Origin: Streptomyces sp. NBC_00353
GTDB taxonomy: Bacteria; Actinomycetota; Actinomycetes; Streptomycetales; Streptomycetaceae
NCBI RefSeq assembly: GCF_036108815.1
Contig: NZ_CP107985.1
Location: 1,364,001-1,428,000, forward strand
DNA length: 64,000 bases
Direction: 5' to 3'
This document shows, piece after piece, positions 25,530 through 35,167 of the stretch. Position 1 is the first letter of the stretch. Each line of letters opens with the position of its first letter. A program made the translations under genes and the position numbers. Below the pieces are notes generated by a model. The model did no database searches and was not told the DNA's origin. It worked only from the letters and a program-made list of their open reading frames with translations.

Positions 25530-25850
25530 GGCGTATTGACGGCGCCGCGGCCAGCGCCACCGACCACAAGGGATACGCGCCCTGCTCGATGAAGGCATCC
25601 ACGTCGAACAGGCGCGGGTCGAGGATGCCGGCGGCAAGCAACGAACGGACCTCGTCCGGGATGACGGTGATGTCCGTGCCGTGCTGTTTGATCTCCGCAG
25701 CGCCACTGGGGCCGTCCGCGTCCGGCCTGAACGCGACGATCGGACGACGCCGAAGGTGGCCCCGGCCTGTTCCTGGTCTCCGAGAGGACCCGGACCCGGC
25801 GCAGCGGTCCGGGCCAGGCCGTCTCGTTCGGGTCATCTGACAACGCGCAG
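25530..25850 (-). pseudogene. Subtilisin-like (S8) peptidase N-terminal remnant
   Basis: GDQEQAGATFGVVRS in one frame and IVAFRPDADGPSG, DITVIPDEVRSLLAAGIL and DPRLFDVDAFIEQG in another match the propeptide region of secreted Streptomyces S8 proteases (usual pattern: VIPDDALPLLAAGRLDRRLFDV). The catalytic domain is absent. At about 25290-25088 a second minus-strand frame (QDTALGFYVTENAGGIVESH) has protein character but is unrecognised. Confidence 0.5.
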
Positions 25851-25915
25851 GGGCACGCAGACTCGGCACCCATTCGATCCGGGGGATCCAGCACCAGGCC
25901 CCGTCCTCGACGCGC

Positions 25916-27328
25916 TCAACCCGCGAACTGGGCCATCCACGCCTCGACATCGGCCGCCGACCGGGGCAGGCCCGCTGACAGGTTCTCGTGACCGTCGTCG
26001 GTGACGACCAGGTCGTCCTCGATGCGGACGCCGATGCCGCGCCACTCCTCGGGCACGGTGAGATCGTCCGGCTGGAAGTACAGGCCGGGCTCGACGGTGA
26101 GCACCATGCCCGGTTCCAGCACGCCGTCGACGTACTCCTCGTTCCGGGCCTGCGCGCAGTCATGCACGTCCAGACCGAGCATGTGGCCGGTGCCCGCCAT
26201 GGTGAAGCGGCGCTGGAGGCCGAGCTCGTACGCGCGGTCGGCCGGGCCTTCGATGAAACCCCACTCGACCAGCTGTGCCGCCAGGTATCGCTGGGACGCC
26301 TCGTGGAAGTCGCGGTACGCGGCGCCCGGCTTGACGGCGGCCATGCCGGCTTCCTGTGCCGCGTACACCGCGTCATAGACCTTGCGCTGCAGAGGCGTGA
26401 AAGTGCCACTGATCGGCAGCGTGCGCGTGACGTCGGCGGTGTAGAGCGTGTGTGTCTCCACGCCGGCGTCGAGCAGGAGCAGGTCCCCCGGGCGCACCGG
26501 ACCGTCGTTGTCCGTCCAGTGCATGATCGTGGCGTGCTCGCCCGCGGCGCAGATCGATCCGTAGCCGACGGCATTGCCCTCGAGGCGTGCACGGCGGAAG
26601 AACGTGCCCTCTATCCAACGCTCGGACGACGCGATCGCCCCGGAGAGCTCACCGATCACATCGGTGAATCCGCGCACCGTGGAGTCCACGGCCTTGCGGA
26701 GCTCGGCGATCTCCCAGTCGTCCTTGACGAGGCGGAGATCGCCGAGCGCCTCTTCCAGTTCGGCGTCGCGCTCCTCATCTGTGGTGACGGCGGCCTCCAG
26801 GGACGGGTCGAGGCCCCGGACGATCCGGGTCGGCGCACCGGAGGCGGCGGCCAGGTCGCCGGCCGCCGTGCGGACGTCCCGGCAGGGCAGACCGAGCACG
26901 AGTTCCGACTCGGCGAGGGAGCGGCGCCGGCCCATCCACAGCTCCGCCGTGGCGCCGGTCCAGAACTCGTCGTTGTCCCTGCTGTCCCGCGGCAGCTGGT
27001 AGCAGAAGGCGTCATGGCCGCCGTCCGCTCGGGGTTCGAGGACGAGAGCGCCGTCCCGGGCTTGGTCTCCGGCCATGTGCACGTAGCCCGAGTACGGCCG
27101 GAACGGGTAGCTGTCGTCGTTCGAACGGACCTTGAGGTTCCCCGAGGGAATCACGAGGCGTTCGCCCGGGAAGCGCGCGGAGAGCGAGGCGCGGCGACGG
27201 GCTGCGTACGGAGCCTGCTCGCCGAGCTGCAGGTCGTGCCGCTCGGTGTCCGCCCACCCCGTCCGCATCAGAGCGGATAGTTCCTCGGAGATCCCTGAGT
27301 AGAGACCGTTCTTTCGGCCTTTCGCCAC
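25916..27328 (-). CDS. Aminopeptidase P family protein (Xaa-Pro aminopeptidase)
   Basis: A 470-residue metallopeptidase that removes the N-terminal residue before proline. The AMP_N domain spans about residues 30-165 (ARFPGERLVIPSGNLKVRSND). The pita-bread domain shows all metal ligands: LLLDAGVETHTLYTADVTR (two Asp), GTGHMLGLDVHD (His), VLTVEPGLYF (Glu) and GVRIEDDLVV (Glu). GTG 27328, with AAGAAGG about 8 nt upstream, places the conserved RKNGLYSGISEELSALMR near the N-terminus; longer in-frame starts add Arg/Pro-rich sequence. Divergent from the LuxR-type regulator. Confidence 0.92.
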   Translation of the reverse strand: MAKGRKNGLYSGISEELSALMRTGWADTERHDLQLGEQAPYAARRRASLSARFPGERLVIPSGNLKVRSNDDSYPFRPYSGYVHMAGDQARDGALVLEPRADGGHDAFCYQLPRDSRDNDEFWTGATAELWMGRRRSLAESELVLGLPCRDVRTAAGDLAAASGAPTRIVRGLDPSLEAAVTTDEERDAELEEALGDLRLVKDDWEIAELRKAVDSTVRGFTDVIGELSGAIASSERWIEGTFFRRARLEGNAVGYGSICAAGEHATIMHWTDNDGPVRPGDLLLLDAGVETHTLYTADVTRTLPISGTFTPLQRKVYDAVYAAQEAGMAAVKPGAAYRDFHEASQRYLAAQLVEWGFIEGPADRAYELGLQRRFTMAGTGHMLGLDVHDCAQARNEEYVDGVLEPGMVLTVEPGLYFQPDDLTVPEEWRGIGVRIEDDLVVTDDGHENLSAGLPRSAADVEAWMAQFAG

Positions 27329-27533
27329 GGCATACACCTTCTTCTGGATGGGTTCCCAAGCGGCGCTGGGCAGAGTGAGCCGTACGGACAGGCGTGCTCC
27401 CGGTGCGGCTCGTGCTCCCTCGCCACCGCCGGTCGTCGGCGGCTCCCGGACGGTATCCCGTACCGCGCGCGCTCGGTGCTGAAAAGTGCCACTGGCACAG
27501 ATCGGCCACAGCCTCCGGCCGGAGCCGTCGATA

Positions 27534-28526
27534 ATGCGACGTATGACGAACGCGAAACTCGGCGAGGCCCTTCGGCTTCTGGGCATCGGTCACGCGGCGG
27601 CCCAGGTGTATCTGGCGCTGCTTGAGCTGGCCCCCGCTCCGCTGAGTGCGATCGCGGCCGCGGCCGACCTGGACGGCGCGGAACTGGCCACGGCATACGG
27701 CGCACTGGTCGACGCCGGTCTCGCCAGTGCCGCCGAGGAGGGTGGGGACGTGGTGGCCCCGGTGCCGCCGACCGCAGGCCTGGAGATCCTCGCCCGGCAC
27801 CGTGCGGCCGAGGTCGAGGAGTCGCGCATCACCGTCGGGGGCGCGTTCGAGTCGTTCCGGCGACAGCGGCTCGCCGCGTACAACGACAATCTCGTCGAGG
27901 TCGTCACCGGCGACGCCATCGGCCCCAGGATTCGTCACGCGTGGGCAAGCGCCCGCGATCAGATCCGGCAGTTCGAGTCACCGCCGTACTTCCCCTTGGC
28001 CGACGCCACGGACGACGCGCTGGCCACGCTCGCCCGCGGTGTGACGCAGCGTGTCGTGTATTCGCGGGAGTCGCTGGAGCACCCGGGCCACCTGAAGGAG
28101 GTCATCGAACCGTGCATCAAGGCCGGCGAACAGGCCAGGGTGCTGCCGTCGGTGCCGGTCAAACTCGTGATCATCGACGAGGCGTACGCACTCGTGTCGT
28201 TGTCGATCAAAGAGGCGGACGTACACAACACCATGCTGGTCGTGCAGCCATGCGGTCTGCTCTCCGCGCTCATGGCACTGTTCGAGCAGTCCTGGCAGAA
28301 CGCCCTGCCGTTCCATGGCCGCACCACTCGCCCAGGAGGCCTGCCGGCCGCCGACCGCCGCCTGCTGTGGCTCCTAGCGGGCGGCGCGAGCGACGACATC
28401 ATCGCCCGCGAGCTGGGAATCAGCCGCCGCACGCTGTTCCGCCGCCTGCAGATTCTGATGGCCCAGCTGGGCGCCGCGAACCGCTTCCAGATGGCCTTGC
28501 AGGCACAGCGCAGCGGATGGTTGTGA
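27534..28526 (+). CDS. LuxR-family regulator with a TrmB-like N-terminus
   Basis: A 330-residue transcription factor. The N-terminal 70 residues look like a TrmB-type winged helix (LGIGHAAAQVYLALLELAPA, then LSAIAAAADLDGAELATAYG). The middle (QRVVYSRESLEHPGHLKEVI) resembles the sensor part common in this Streptomyces family. The C-terminal LuxR HTH is clear (RRLLWLLAGGASDDIIAREL and GISRRTLFRRLQILM). GGAG lies 9 nt before ATG 27534. Divergent from the aminopeptidase P gene, which it may regulate. Confidence 0.85.
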   Translation: MRRMTNAKLGEALRLLGIGHAAAQVYLALLELAPAPLSAIAAAADLDGAELATAYGALVDAGLASAAEEGGDVVAPVPPTAGLEILARHRAAEVEESRITVGGAFESFRRQRLAAYNDNLVEVVTGDAIGPRIRHAWASARDQIRQFESPPYFPLADATDDALATLARGVTQRVVYSRESLEHPGHLKEVIEPCIKAGEQARVLPSVPVKLVIIDEAYALVSLSIKEADVHNTMLVVQPCGLLSALMALFEQSWQNALPFHGRTTRPGGLPAADRRLLWLLAGGASDDIIARELGISRRTLFRRLQILMAQLGAANRFQMALQAQRSGWL

Positions 28527-28685
28527 CCGGCACGCTGCCCCTGCTGCTTACCGCGCCCACCGCAACGGCGCGCGTCAGCCCAGGATCCGGGCCATTCTCG
28601 AGGACGGCCGCATCCCGTGCCGGCACTGCCGGCACGACACCGAGCTCAGCATGCTGTGGCCGCCGATCCGTTGCAGGCTGAGTCC

Positions 28686-28952
28686 ATGGCAGAGGCGCCG
28701 ATCGTTGTACACCGGCTGTCCCGGACGGGCAGTCGGCGGGTAACTGCGCGCGGCCGGATCCTCGGCTTGGCCCACTCCGACCTCGATCGGGTTGTCTTCC
28801 TTGAGGCGGCCGGACCAGAGCTGGACGCAGCCGTCCGCGCGGATGGTGGGGGCCGTGGAGACTCCGACGGCCCCGGCAGCGGTGAGGAGCGGGCTGTGAC
28901 CGTTCTGGCCACCGAGACGCGCCGTGCTCACCCCGGACCCGAGAAGGACTGA
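28686..28952 (+). CDS. Small conserved-type hypothetical protein
   Basis: An 88-residue protein beginning MAEAPIVVHRLSRTGSRRVT and continuing ARGRILGLAHSDLDRVVFL. The first 45 residues resemble a small Streptomyces protein whose usual pattern is a beta-hairpin, then a helix with LxEFLRRAG; here the C-terminal part is Gly/Asp/Arg-rich and may have diverged. Its stop is 2 bp before the PPK2 start and the PPK2 ribosome site lies in its last codons, which supports translation. Function unknown. The 150 bp before it hold an unrecognised stub (RIRAILEDGRIPCRHCRHD). Confidence 0.5.
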   Translation: MAEAPIVVHRLSRTGSRRVTARGRILGLAHSDLDRVVFLEAAGPELDAAVRADGGGRGDSDGPGSGEERAVTVLATETRRAHPGPEKD

Positions 28953-28954
28953 TC

Positions 28955-29986
28955 GTGATGTCGGACAAGACAGCCGAACGCATCGCGGATCTCATCGGGC
29001 CACTTCGGGTGAAACCGGGGTCGAAGGTGCGCCTGGACCGAGACTTCGATCCTCGCTACAAGGCCGGTCTGAAGAAGCGGGACGGGATCGAGCTGCTGCG
29101 GGCGGGGGTGTCGTTGCTGGCCGAGTACCAGGAGCGGCTGGCCGCCCAGGACACGTACGGCGTACTGCTCTGTCTCCAGGCACTCGACGCCGGAGGCAAG
29201 GACGGGACGATCCGACACGTGATGAGCGGCGTCAATCCCCAGGGCGTACGGGTCAGCAGCTTCAAGGTGCCCTCCACCGAGGAACTCGACCACGACTACC
29301 TGTGGCGCTACGCCCAGCGGCTGCCCACGCGCGGCGAGATCGCCATCTTCAATCGCTCGCACTACGAGGAGGTTCTCGTCGTGCGAGTCCACCCCGAGAA
29401 CCTGGTCCGGCAGAAGCTGCCGGAAAGGGCACGTGGGCCGGGCCTGTGGGCTCGGCGCTACCGGGAGATCAACCACTGGGAGCGCTATCTCACGGACAAC
29501 GGGTTCAAAGTGGTGAAGATCTTCCTGAACCTGTCGAAGGAGGAGCAGCGCACCCGTTTCCTGAAGCGGATCGACCTGCCGGAGAAGAACTGGAAGTTCT
29601 CTGCGGCCGACGTCCGGGAGCGGCGCCGGTGGGACGACTACCAGGACGCGTTCTCCGAAATGCTGTCGGCCACGAGTACGAAGTGGGCGCCGTGGTACGT
29701 CGTGCCGGCAGACCGGAAGTGGTTCGCGCGCATCTGCGCAGCGGCAGTCCTCGCGCACGCCCTCATGGACATCGATCCTCAGTACCCCGACGTGGGGGAC
29801 GAGGCGCGGAAGGACCTGCTCATCACCAAACGGGACCTGGAGCAGGAAGCTCCCGCCGGGGCCCCGGCCGATCCTTACGCCTCCCGGCATCCGTCGGCCG
29901 CTCGAGCCACCGGCCGGAGAGACAGGCCGACGGGGAACAGAAGCATGTCCGGCGCCGGGCGGCCGACGAAGAGGAAGCGCGGCTAG
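28955..29986 (+). CDS. ppk2: Polyphosphate kinase 2 family protein
   Basis: A 343-residue PPK2-type phosphotransferase, which uses polyphosphate to phosphorylate nucleotides. Walker A is GVLLCLQALDAGGKDGTIRH, with the lid and Walker B region in GEIAIFNRSHYEEVLVVRVH; INHWERYLTDNGFKVVKIFL and RRRWDDYQDAFSEML are characteristic. The last 45 residues are a basic Pro/Arg-rich tail beyond the family core. GTG 28955 and ATG 28958 are adjacent start choices behind GAAGGA. A P-type ATPase gene follows 64 bp downstream, suggesting an operon linked to phosphate energy. Confidence 0.92.
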   Translation: MMSDKTAERIADLIGPLRVKPGSKVRLDRDFDPRYKAGLKKRDGIELLRAGVSLLAEYQERLAAQDTYGVLLCLQALDAGGKDGTIRHVMSGVNPQGVRVSSFKVPSTEELDHDYLWRYAQRLPTRGEIAIFNRSHYEEVLVVRVHPENLVRQKLPERARGPGLWARRYREINHWERYLTDNGFKVVKIFLNLSKEEQRTRFLKRIDLPEKNWKFSAADVRERRRWDDYQDAFSEMLSATSTKWAPWYVVPADRKWFARICAAAVLAHALMDIDPQYPDVGDEARKDLLITKRDLEQEAPAGAPADPYASRHPSAARATGRRDRPTGNRSMSGAGRPTKRKRG

Positions 29987-30050
29987 GACCTGTTGGACCG
30001 GCGCGCGGCCGGCCAGGAGGCATCCGCGGCCACGGATCGGAGGCAGAACG

Positions 30051-32774
30051 ATGACGGTGCGGTCGGATTCCGTGGGAGAGCAGCCTCGGGCTTCGGAGGA
30101 CGGCTGGTACACGCGTGCTCCCGAGGAGGTCGCAGCTGCGTTCGGCGTCGATCCGGCGGTCGGTCTCTCCGCGGCACGGGCCGCGGAACTCCTGGCCGCG
30201 CACGGCCCGAACTCGCTGCCCGAGGAGAAGCGAACACCGGCTTGGCGCCGGTTCCTCAAGCAGTACCGCAGTTACATGCAGATCGTCCTCGTGGCCGCGG
30301 CGGTCGTCTCGCTGCTCATCAAGGAGTGGACCACCGCGATCCTGCTGATCGTCCTGACCCTGCTGAACGCGGTCGTGGGCCTGCGCCAGGAGGGCAAGGC
30401 AGAGAGCGCGATGAACGCGCTGCAGTCGATGATGAAGGCGACGGCGCGGGTACGCAGGGACGGGAGGGAGGCCGAGATCCCCGCCGACCAGCTTGTCGTT
30501 GGCGACATCGTGCTCATCGCCGCCGGGGATCAGGTGGCGGCGGACGGACGCATCATCGAGGCCAGTGCCCTGCAGATCGACGAGTCGGCGCTCACCGGCG
30601 AAAGCGTTCCCGCCTCGAAGGACGCCCGCACGCTCCCCGGCCCCGAACCGGCACCCGGCGATCAGACGAATATGGCGTTCATGAACACCCCGGTCACCCA
30701 CGGCAGCGGCGTACTCGTCGTCACCGCGACCGGCGTCGGAACCGAAGTCGGCAAGATCTCCGGGATGCTGTCGGCCACCGAGAAGGAGGTACCGCCGCTC
30801 ACCAAGGAGCTCGACACCCTGACGCTGTGGATCACGGGGGCGGCGGCCCTGACCATGATCGTGATGTTCGCCCTGGGGCGGGAACGGGACCAGGCATGGG
30901 ACGTCCTGTTCGTCAGCGCGGTCTCGCTGGCCATCGCCGCCATCCCCGAGGCCCTGCCGACCGTGACCCAGGCGATCCTGTCCGTCGGCAGCCTCAACCT
31001 GGCGAAGCGGAACGCCATCGTCAAGGAACTGCCGTCGGTCGAGACCCTGGCGTTCACGTCGGCGATCAACTCGGACAAGACCGGCACCCTGACGATGAAC
31101 CAGATGACCGCCGTGGAAGTGGTGAGTCCCACCGACCGGTACACCGTCTCGGGCACGGGCTACGGGCTCGACGGGAAGATCCACCATGCCGCGGGTTCCT
31201 CCGCGGGCATCGAGGACGCGATCCTGCCGTACGTGGTGGCCAGCGACGCGAAGCTCGTGGATGGCAAGGTGGTGGGTGATCCCACCGAGGGCGCTCTGCT
31301 GGTGCTCGCGCACAAGGCCGGGCTGGACATCGATGCCACGAGGGAGGGCTTTCCCCGGCTCGCCACGCTGCCGTTCGACCCGGACTACAAGCTGATGGCC
31401 ACGTTCAATTCAGCGGTCGACGCCTCGGGGCGGCAGGTCGTCCGATGCTTCGTCAAAGGAGCGGTCCCGGCGGTGGTGGCGCGGGCCGCCACCGCGCTCG
31501 CAGCGGGCGAGACCATCCCGTGGGACGCCGAACTGGTCGCGCGTGCCGAGGCGCAGACCGAGCGGATGGGCGGCGAGGGGCACCGGGTGATGGCCGCGGC
31601 CACCCGTGATCTGGACCCGGCCGGCTTCGATCCGGACGGCGACCTGCTCGCGTACGTCACCGAGCTGCGGATGACCAGTATCGTCGGCATGGTCGATCCG
31701 CCCCGCGAGGAGGCCAAGGCCGCCGTGGCCGGCGCCCAGGCGGGGCACATCCGGGTCCGCATGGTGACCGGTGACGACGTCACCACCGGTGCGGCGATCG
31801 CCCGGCAGCTCGGCATCCCCGGCAAGGCCGTCCTCGGCGCCGATTTCGCCGCCATGAGCGAGGATGAGCAACTCGCACGTATCGACGGCATCGGTGTGGT
31901 GGGACGCGTCGCGCCGGAGCACAAGGTGCTGCTCGCCAACACGCTCAAGAAGAAGGGCGACGTCGTGGCGATGACCGGGGACGGCGTCAACGACGCGCCC
32001 GCCATCAAGGCCGCCGACATCGGTATCGCCATGGGCAGCGGCACGGACGTGGCAAAGAACGCCGGACGCATGATCCTCTCCGACAACAACTTCGCCACCA
32101 TCGTCTACGCCGTGGAGCAGGGCCGGAGGATCTACGACAACCTCACCAAGTACATCCGGTTCGTACTGCTCCTGCTGGTCACCTTCGTGCTGACCTTTCT
32201 CGGGGCCACCGTTTTCAACATCGCCGCCGGTGAGCCCTTCACCCCGCCTCAGGTGCTGTGGATCCACTTCGTGGTCAACGCCTCCTTCGGCTTCGCGCTC
32301 GGTTTCGACCAGGAAAGCCCCGGGCTGATGCACCGCAGGCCGCGTCCGCGTGGGGAGTCGGTGCTCACCCGGCCCGTGCTGGTCACGGTCGGGCTGGGTG
32401 GACTGGCGATCACCGTTGTTCTGCTCGGACTGATCAAGCTCGGTCAGGCCCACTTCGACAGCGTCGGGACCGGTCAGTCGATCGCGTTCACTGCCTTCGC
32501 CCTCTGTCTGATCGTGGCCGCGTTCGAGTGCCGCAGCGAGACGGATTCGGTGCTGACCACGTCCACCTTCGACAGCAAGCAGATGAACTGGGTGGCACTG
32601 GCCCAGTTCGTGCTCGCGGTACTGGTGACCCAGATGGACGGCTTCCGCCGCGTCCTCGGGACGACCCAGATCAACGCGCGGCAGTTCGGCTGGGCGCTGC
32701 TGGCCGCCGTCGCGCTTTTGCTCCTGTGGGAATTGGGCAAGCTCGTGGCCCGTCGGTCGAGAGGCGCCCGATAA
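30051..32774 (+). CDS. Cation-transporting P-type ATPase (P2 type)
   Basis: A 907-residue ion pump. It has an N-terminal cation ATPase domain (AAFGVDPAVGLSAARAAELL), the actuator motif LTGESVPASK, the phosphorylation site INSDKTGTLTMNQM, the hinge GDGVNDAPAIKAADIGIAMG and a C-terminal block of membrane helices. The membrane motif before the P-domain is AIPEALPTVT. This fits the Ca2+/Mn2+ or related PMA1-like group; the ion cannot be fixed by eye. Lies 64 bp behind the PPK2 gene on the same strand. Long opposite-strand frames here are shadows. Confidence 0.93.
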   Translation: MTVRSDSVGEQPRASEDGWYTRAPEEVAAAFGVDPAVGLSAARAAELLAAHGPNSLPEEKRTPAWRRFLKQYRSYMQIVLVAAAVVSLLIKEWTTAILLIVLTLLNAVVGLRQEGKAESAMNALQSMMKATARVRRDGREAEIPADQLVVGDIVLIAAGDQVAADGRIIEASALQIDESALTGESVPASKDARTLPGPEPAPGDQTNMAFMNTPVTHGSGVLVVTATGVGTEVGKISGMLSATEKEVPPLTKELDTLTLWITGAAALTMIVMFALGRERDQAWDVLFVSAVSLAIAAIPEALPTVTQAILSVGSLNLAKRNAIVKELPSVETLAFTSAINSDKTGTLTMNQMTAVEVVSPTDRYTVSGTGYGLDGKIHHAAGSSAGIEDAILPYVVASDAKLVDGKVVGDPTEGALLVLAHKAGLDIDATREGFPRLATLPFDPDYKLMATFNSAVDASGRQVVRCFVKGAVPAVVARAATALAAGETIPWDAELVARAEAQTERMGGEGHRVMAAATRDLDPAGFDPDGDLLAYVTELRMTSIVGMVDPPREEAKAAVAGAQAGHIRVRMVTGDDVTTGAAIARQLGIPGKAVLGADFAAMSEDEQLARIDGIGVVGRVAPEHKVLLANTLKKKGDVVAMTGDGVNDAPAIKAADIGIAMGSGTDVAKNAGRMILSDNNFATIVYAVEQGRRIYDNLTKYIRFVLLLLVTFVLTFLGATVFNIAAGEPFTPPQVLWIHFVVNASFGFALGFDQESPGLMHRRPRPRGESVLTRPVLVTVGLGGLAITVVLLGLIKLGQAHFDSVGTGQSIAFTAFALCLIVAAFECRSETDSVLTTSTFDSKQMNWVALAQFVLAVLVTQMDGFRRVLGTTQINARQFGWALLAAVALLLLWELGKLVARRSRGAR

Positions 32775-34055
32775 CGACGGTCTGCGAAAAACCGGCACAA
32801 GAGCCGCCGGCTTCTCTCCCGGTTGCGGGCTGCGTACTCGATGCCCTCCGCAGGCGACAGTACCGGCAGCCTCTGGCGCAGCGTCCGCACAGCGTGCATT
32901 CGCACGGCCCAGTGCCACGTAGAAGGGCCCGACGGCCCCTCTCGCTCGGGAATCCCAGGCCCTCGCCGTCGCGGCCGGCGTCCGGGCCCTGGACAGCCGG
33001 CCGCACCCCGGCACCGCCGCGGCCGCGCTTGCCCTGTCCTTCGCCACTCACTACGCCCCGGACCGCAGGGTGCGGGACGGCCTGCTGGAGACACTGCCTC
33101 CGACTACCTGGAGGCCCGCGGCGAGACGGAAGAACGGATTCAACTATGCCCGCAGTGCGACGGCTACGCCCTCGTGCGGCGCCAATGCCAACGCCTCAGC
33201 CGCACACCATGTCGTCCTTCCCGAGCAGCGTGGCCAAGTAGGGCTGCGCATGGCCACCTAGCACTGAACGTCACACACGAGACCAGGGAGGATGCACCAA
33301 ACCAGGCTCCAGGGTTCCGGCCGACCGACGTCGGGACGCTCCAGCACCTGCGACAGCAGCTCCGTCGCGGCACGCTGCGGGGTCGCTCAGCGCCTACGGC
33401 AACTCCAGCAGGGCCGGCGGGTTGCCCGACGCCGTGCTCAGCACACGGGCCTTCACCCGCGAGACGTACGCGGCAGCGCGCAGCCCAAGCGCCCGTGCCC
33501 ATTTCGCCCTATGCTTAACTCCAGCCGCGGTAAGTCTGAGCAGGCTCGACTTGCTGGACGGAGCCTTCGGTATACGTCGGGTGCTGCTGAGACGTACGGT
33601 CGCACAGTTCTCGAGTCGTGTGTGAGGCCTGGCATCAGGTCACTCGCATCCCCGCACGGAGCGCGGGATCCACTGACTGCGGCGCAGGGAAGGGCGGCCT
33701 TCCCTGCCCACGACCTTCATGTTGGCAGGCTGCGGTAAGCGATGTCCAGGGCAACGCCCCGATACAGGTCGCTACTCTCACGGACTCCAGAATTGCTTCC
33801 GACAGGGTGATGCGCCGCGGCAGAGCACGCACCCCAGGACCTACAACCTTTCGCCCGACGAGTCCAACTCGTCTTGATTGCAGTGGCCAAGCGGACCGAT
33901 CCACTTAGTGGAAGACGAACCAACCCCTGCGAATGGCTGCCCGGTAACTCGAGCAGAAACTCAGCATGCCCACAACGGCTCCGCAACAGGACGGCACAGG
34001 CACGTACTTACGGCCGCCTCAAAGCGGAGAGTCCAAGAAGGATGAGAGAACCGTC
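32775..34055. other. Remnant region without intact genes
   Basis: At about 32932-33110 a plus-strand frame (ESQALAVAAGVRALDSRP, AAAALALSFATHYAPDRRVR) has protein character but no start and is unrecognised. At about 33376-33485 the minus strand carries YVSRVKARVLSTASGNPPAL and LELP, the motif that closes the ATPase module of large LuxR regulators, followed by a stop. The remaining 550 bp show no convincing coding sequence. Confidence 0.45.
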
Positions 34056-34520
34056 ATGACAGGAATACGGTCTGTCTGCAGCCTTCTTGCTGCCGGCGTG
34101 GTGGCTACAGCCGCCGCATGCGCCCCCGCAGCAGAGCATGCGGCCGACAAGGTTCCAGCTGCTGTCACGGTTTCGAAGCAACCGTCCGAGACGCTATCGA
34201 CTCTGTTCGAGCAGGCGCTTCCCAATGTCCAGGGCAAGACGTTCACCTCGGCACTCGTAGACTTCCCGCCCGCTGCACGCGCGGTGCCACATCGGCACGG
34301 AAATGCTTTCGTATACGCCTACGTGCTTGAAGGCACTGTGCGCAGCCAGCTCGAGGGCGGGCCGATGCGTACCTACCACCAGGGCGAGAACTGGGTCGAG
34401 CCGCCGGGCGCCCACCACACACTCACAGAAAACACCAGCCAGACGGAATCGGCGAAACTGCTGGTCATCTTCATCTCCAACACGGGAGACGAGCTCAGGG
34501 TGGCTGATCCGCCACGGTAG
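34056..34520 (+). CDS. Cupin-domain lipoprotein
   Basis: A 154-residue exported cupin. The signal peptide (VCSLLAAGVVATAAAC) ends in a lipobox with Cys22. The single cupin is visible in HRHGNAFVYAYVLEGTVRSQ, where HxH and a later Glu bind metal, and GENWVEPPGAHHTLTEN. Related proteins are small secreted cupins of unknown substrate. ATG 34056 places the basic N-terminus directly before the signal; AAGGATGAG lies 10-15 nt upstream. Flanked by decayed sequence on both sides. Confidence 0.85.
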   Translation: MTGIRSVCSLLAAGVVATAAACAPAAEHAADKVPAAVTVSKQPSETLSTLFEQALPNVQGKTFTSALVDFPPAARAVPHRHGNAFVYAYVLEGTVRSQLEGGPMRTYHQGENWVEPPGAHHTLTENTSQTESAKLLVIFISNTGDELRVADPPR

Positions 34521-34699
34521 GTCTCAACGGACTCTCCGTGCTGGTGGACGGCGTCTGTCCGACAAACGGCTCTGTCGCACTCTTCGGTGGTAACGGCGTG
34601 GGAGCTCGTGGACACAGTGTTTTCGGGGTTGTCGCGCTGTACCGGTCGAGGCCGGGGAGCGACGATCAGGTCGGTCGCCGAAGACCTCGGGGTCAACAC

Positions 34700-34835
34700 T
34701 GAGACGTGGATGCAGCGCAGTCCGTCGGAGTCGCTGAAGGTGAGCGGATTGTTGTTGCTGTAGGCGCAGCCGTTCAGTGCCTGCGGGTCAACCGGGGTGA
34801 GGAGCGGGTCAACGGAGATGAACCGGCCGGTGTAC
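34700..34835 (-). pseudogene. RHS repeat-associated core fragment
   Basis: The minus strand reads LYTGRFISVDPLLTPVDPQA and LNGCAYSNNNPLTFSDSDGL, the highly conserved RHS core end (usual: YDPATGRFxSxDPL...YAYxxNNPLxxxDPxG) that precedes polymorphic toxin tips. No start, repeats or toxin domain remain. Confidence 0.7.
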
Positions 34836-34837
34836 AA

Positions 34838-35167
34838 CGCCCAGCGGGCCGGCTGCCCACTGTCCGCACTCACCGCCCAACTCGACGTCGCCCGCCCGGC
34901 CACGCAGGACATCATCACGCGTCTTTACGACCGCTGGCACGCCCATCTCGCCGAAGGCGTACAGGCGTTGAAGGGCTCGAAAGAGGCCGACGCACACACG
35001 CACACCTCGATGCCGACGCAGCGGCGACAGCCATCCTGACCGCCGTCACCGGCGGCGCCACCCTCCTCCACGCCACCGACTCCCTGACCTACCTCGAGAC
35101 CTCCCTCGACCAGGCGCTCAACGCCCTGCGCCCGGACGAGACACCTGTGGCACAGGTCCGTAGCTGA
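34838..35167 (+). pseudogene. TetR-family regulator, C-terminal remnant
   Basis: CPLSALTAQLDVARPATQDI, YDRWHAHLAEGVQALK and, after a frameshift near 34980, LDADAAATAILTAVTGGATL and LHATDSLTYLETSLDQAL match the C-terminal domain of TetR regulators. The DNA-binding half is replaced by the RHS fragment on the opposite strand. Confidence 0.6.

Noticed and set aside
25988..27280. A long plus-strand frame across the aminopeptidase P gene
   Set aside because: The minus strand holds every metal ligand of the M24 family; the plus frame has no motif.
29823..33047. Two long minus-strand frames across the PPK2 end and the P-type ATPase
   Set aside because: Composition typical of antisense shadows (Arg/Gly/Val/His-rich); no motif or ribosome site.
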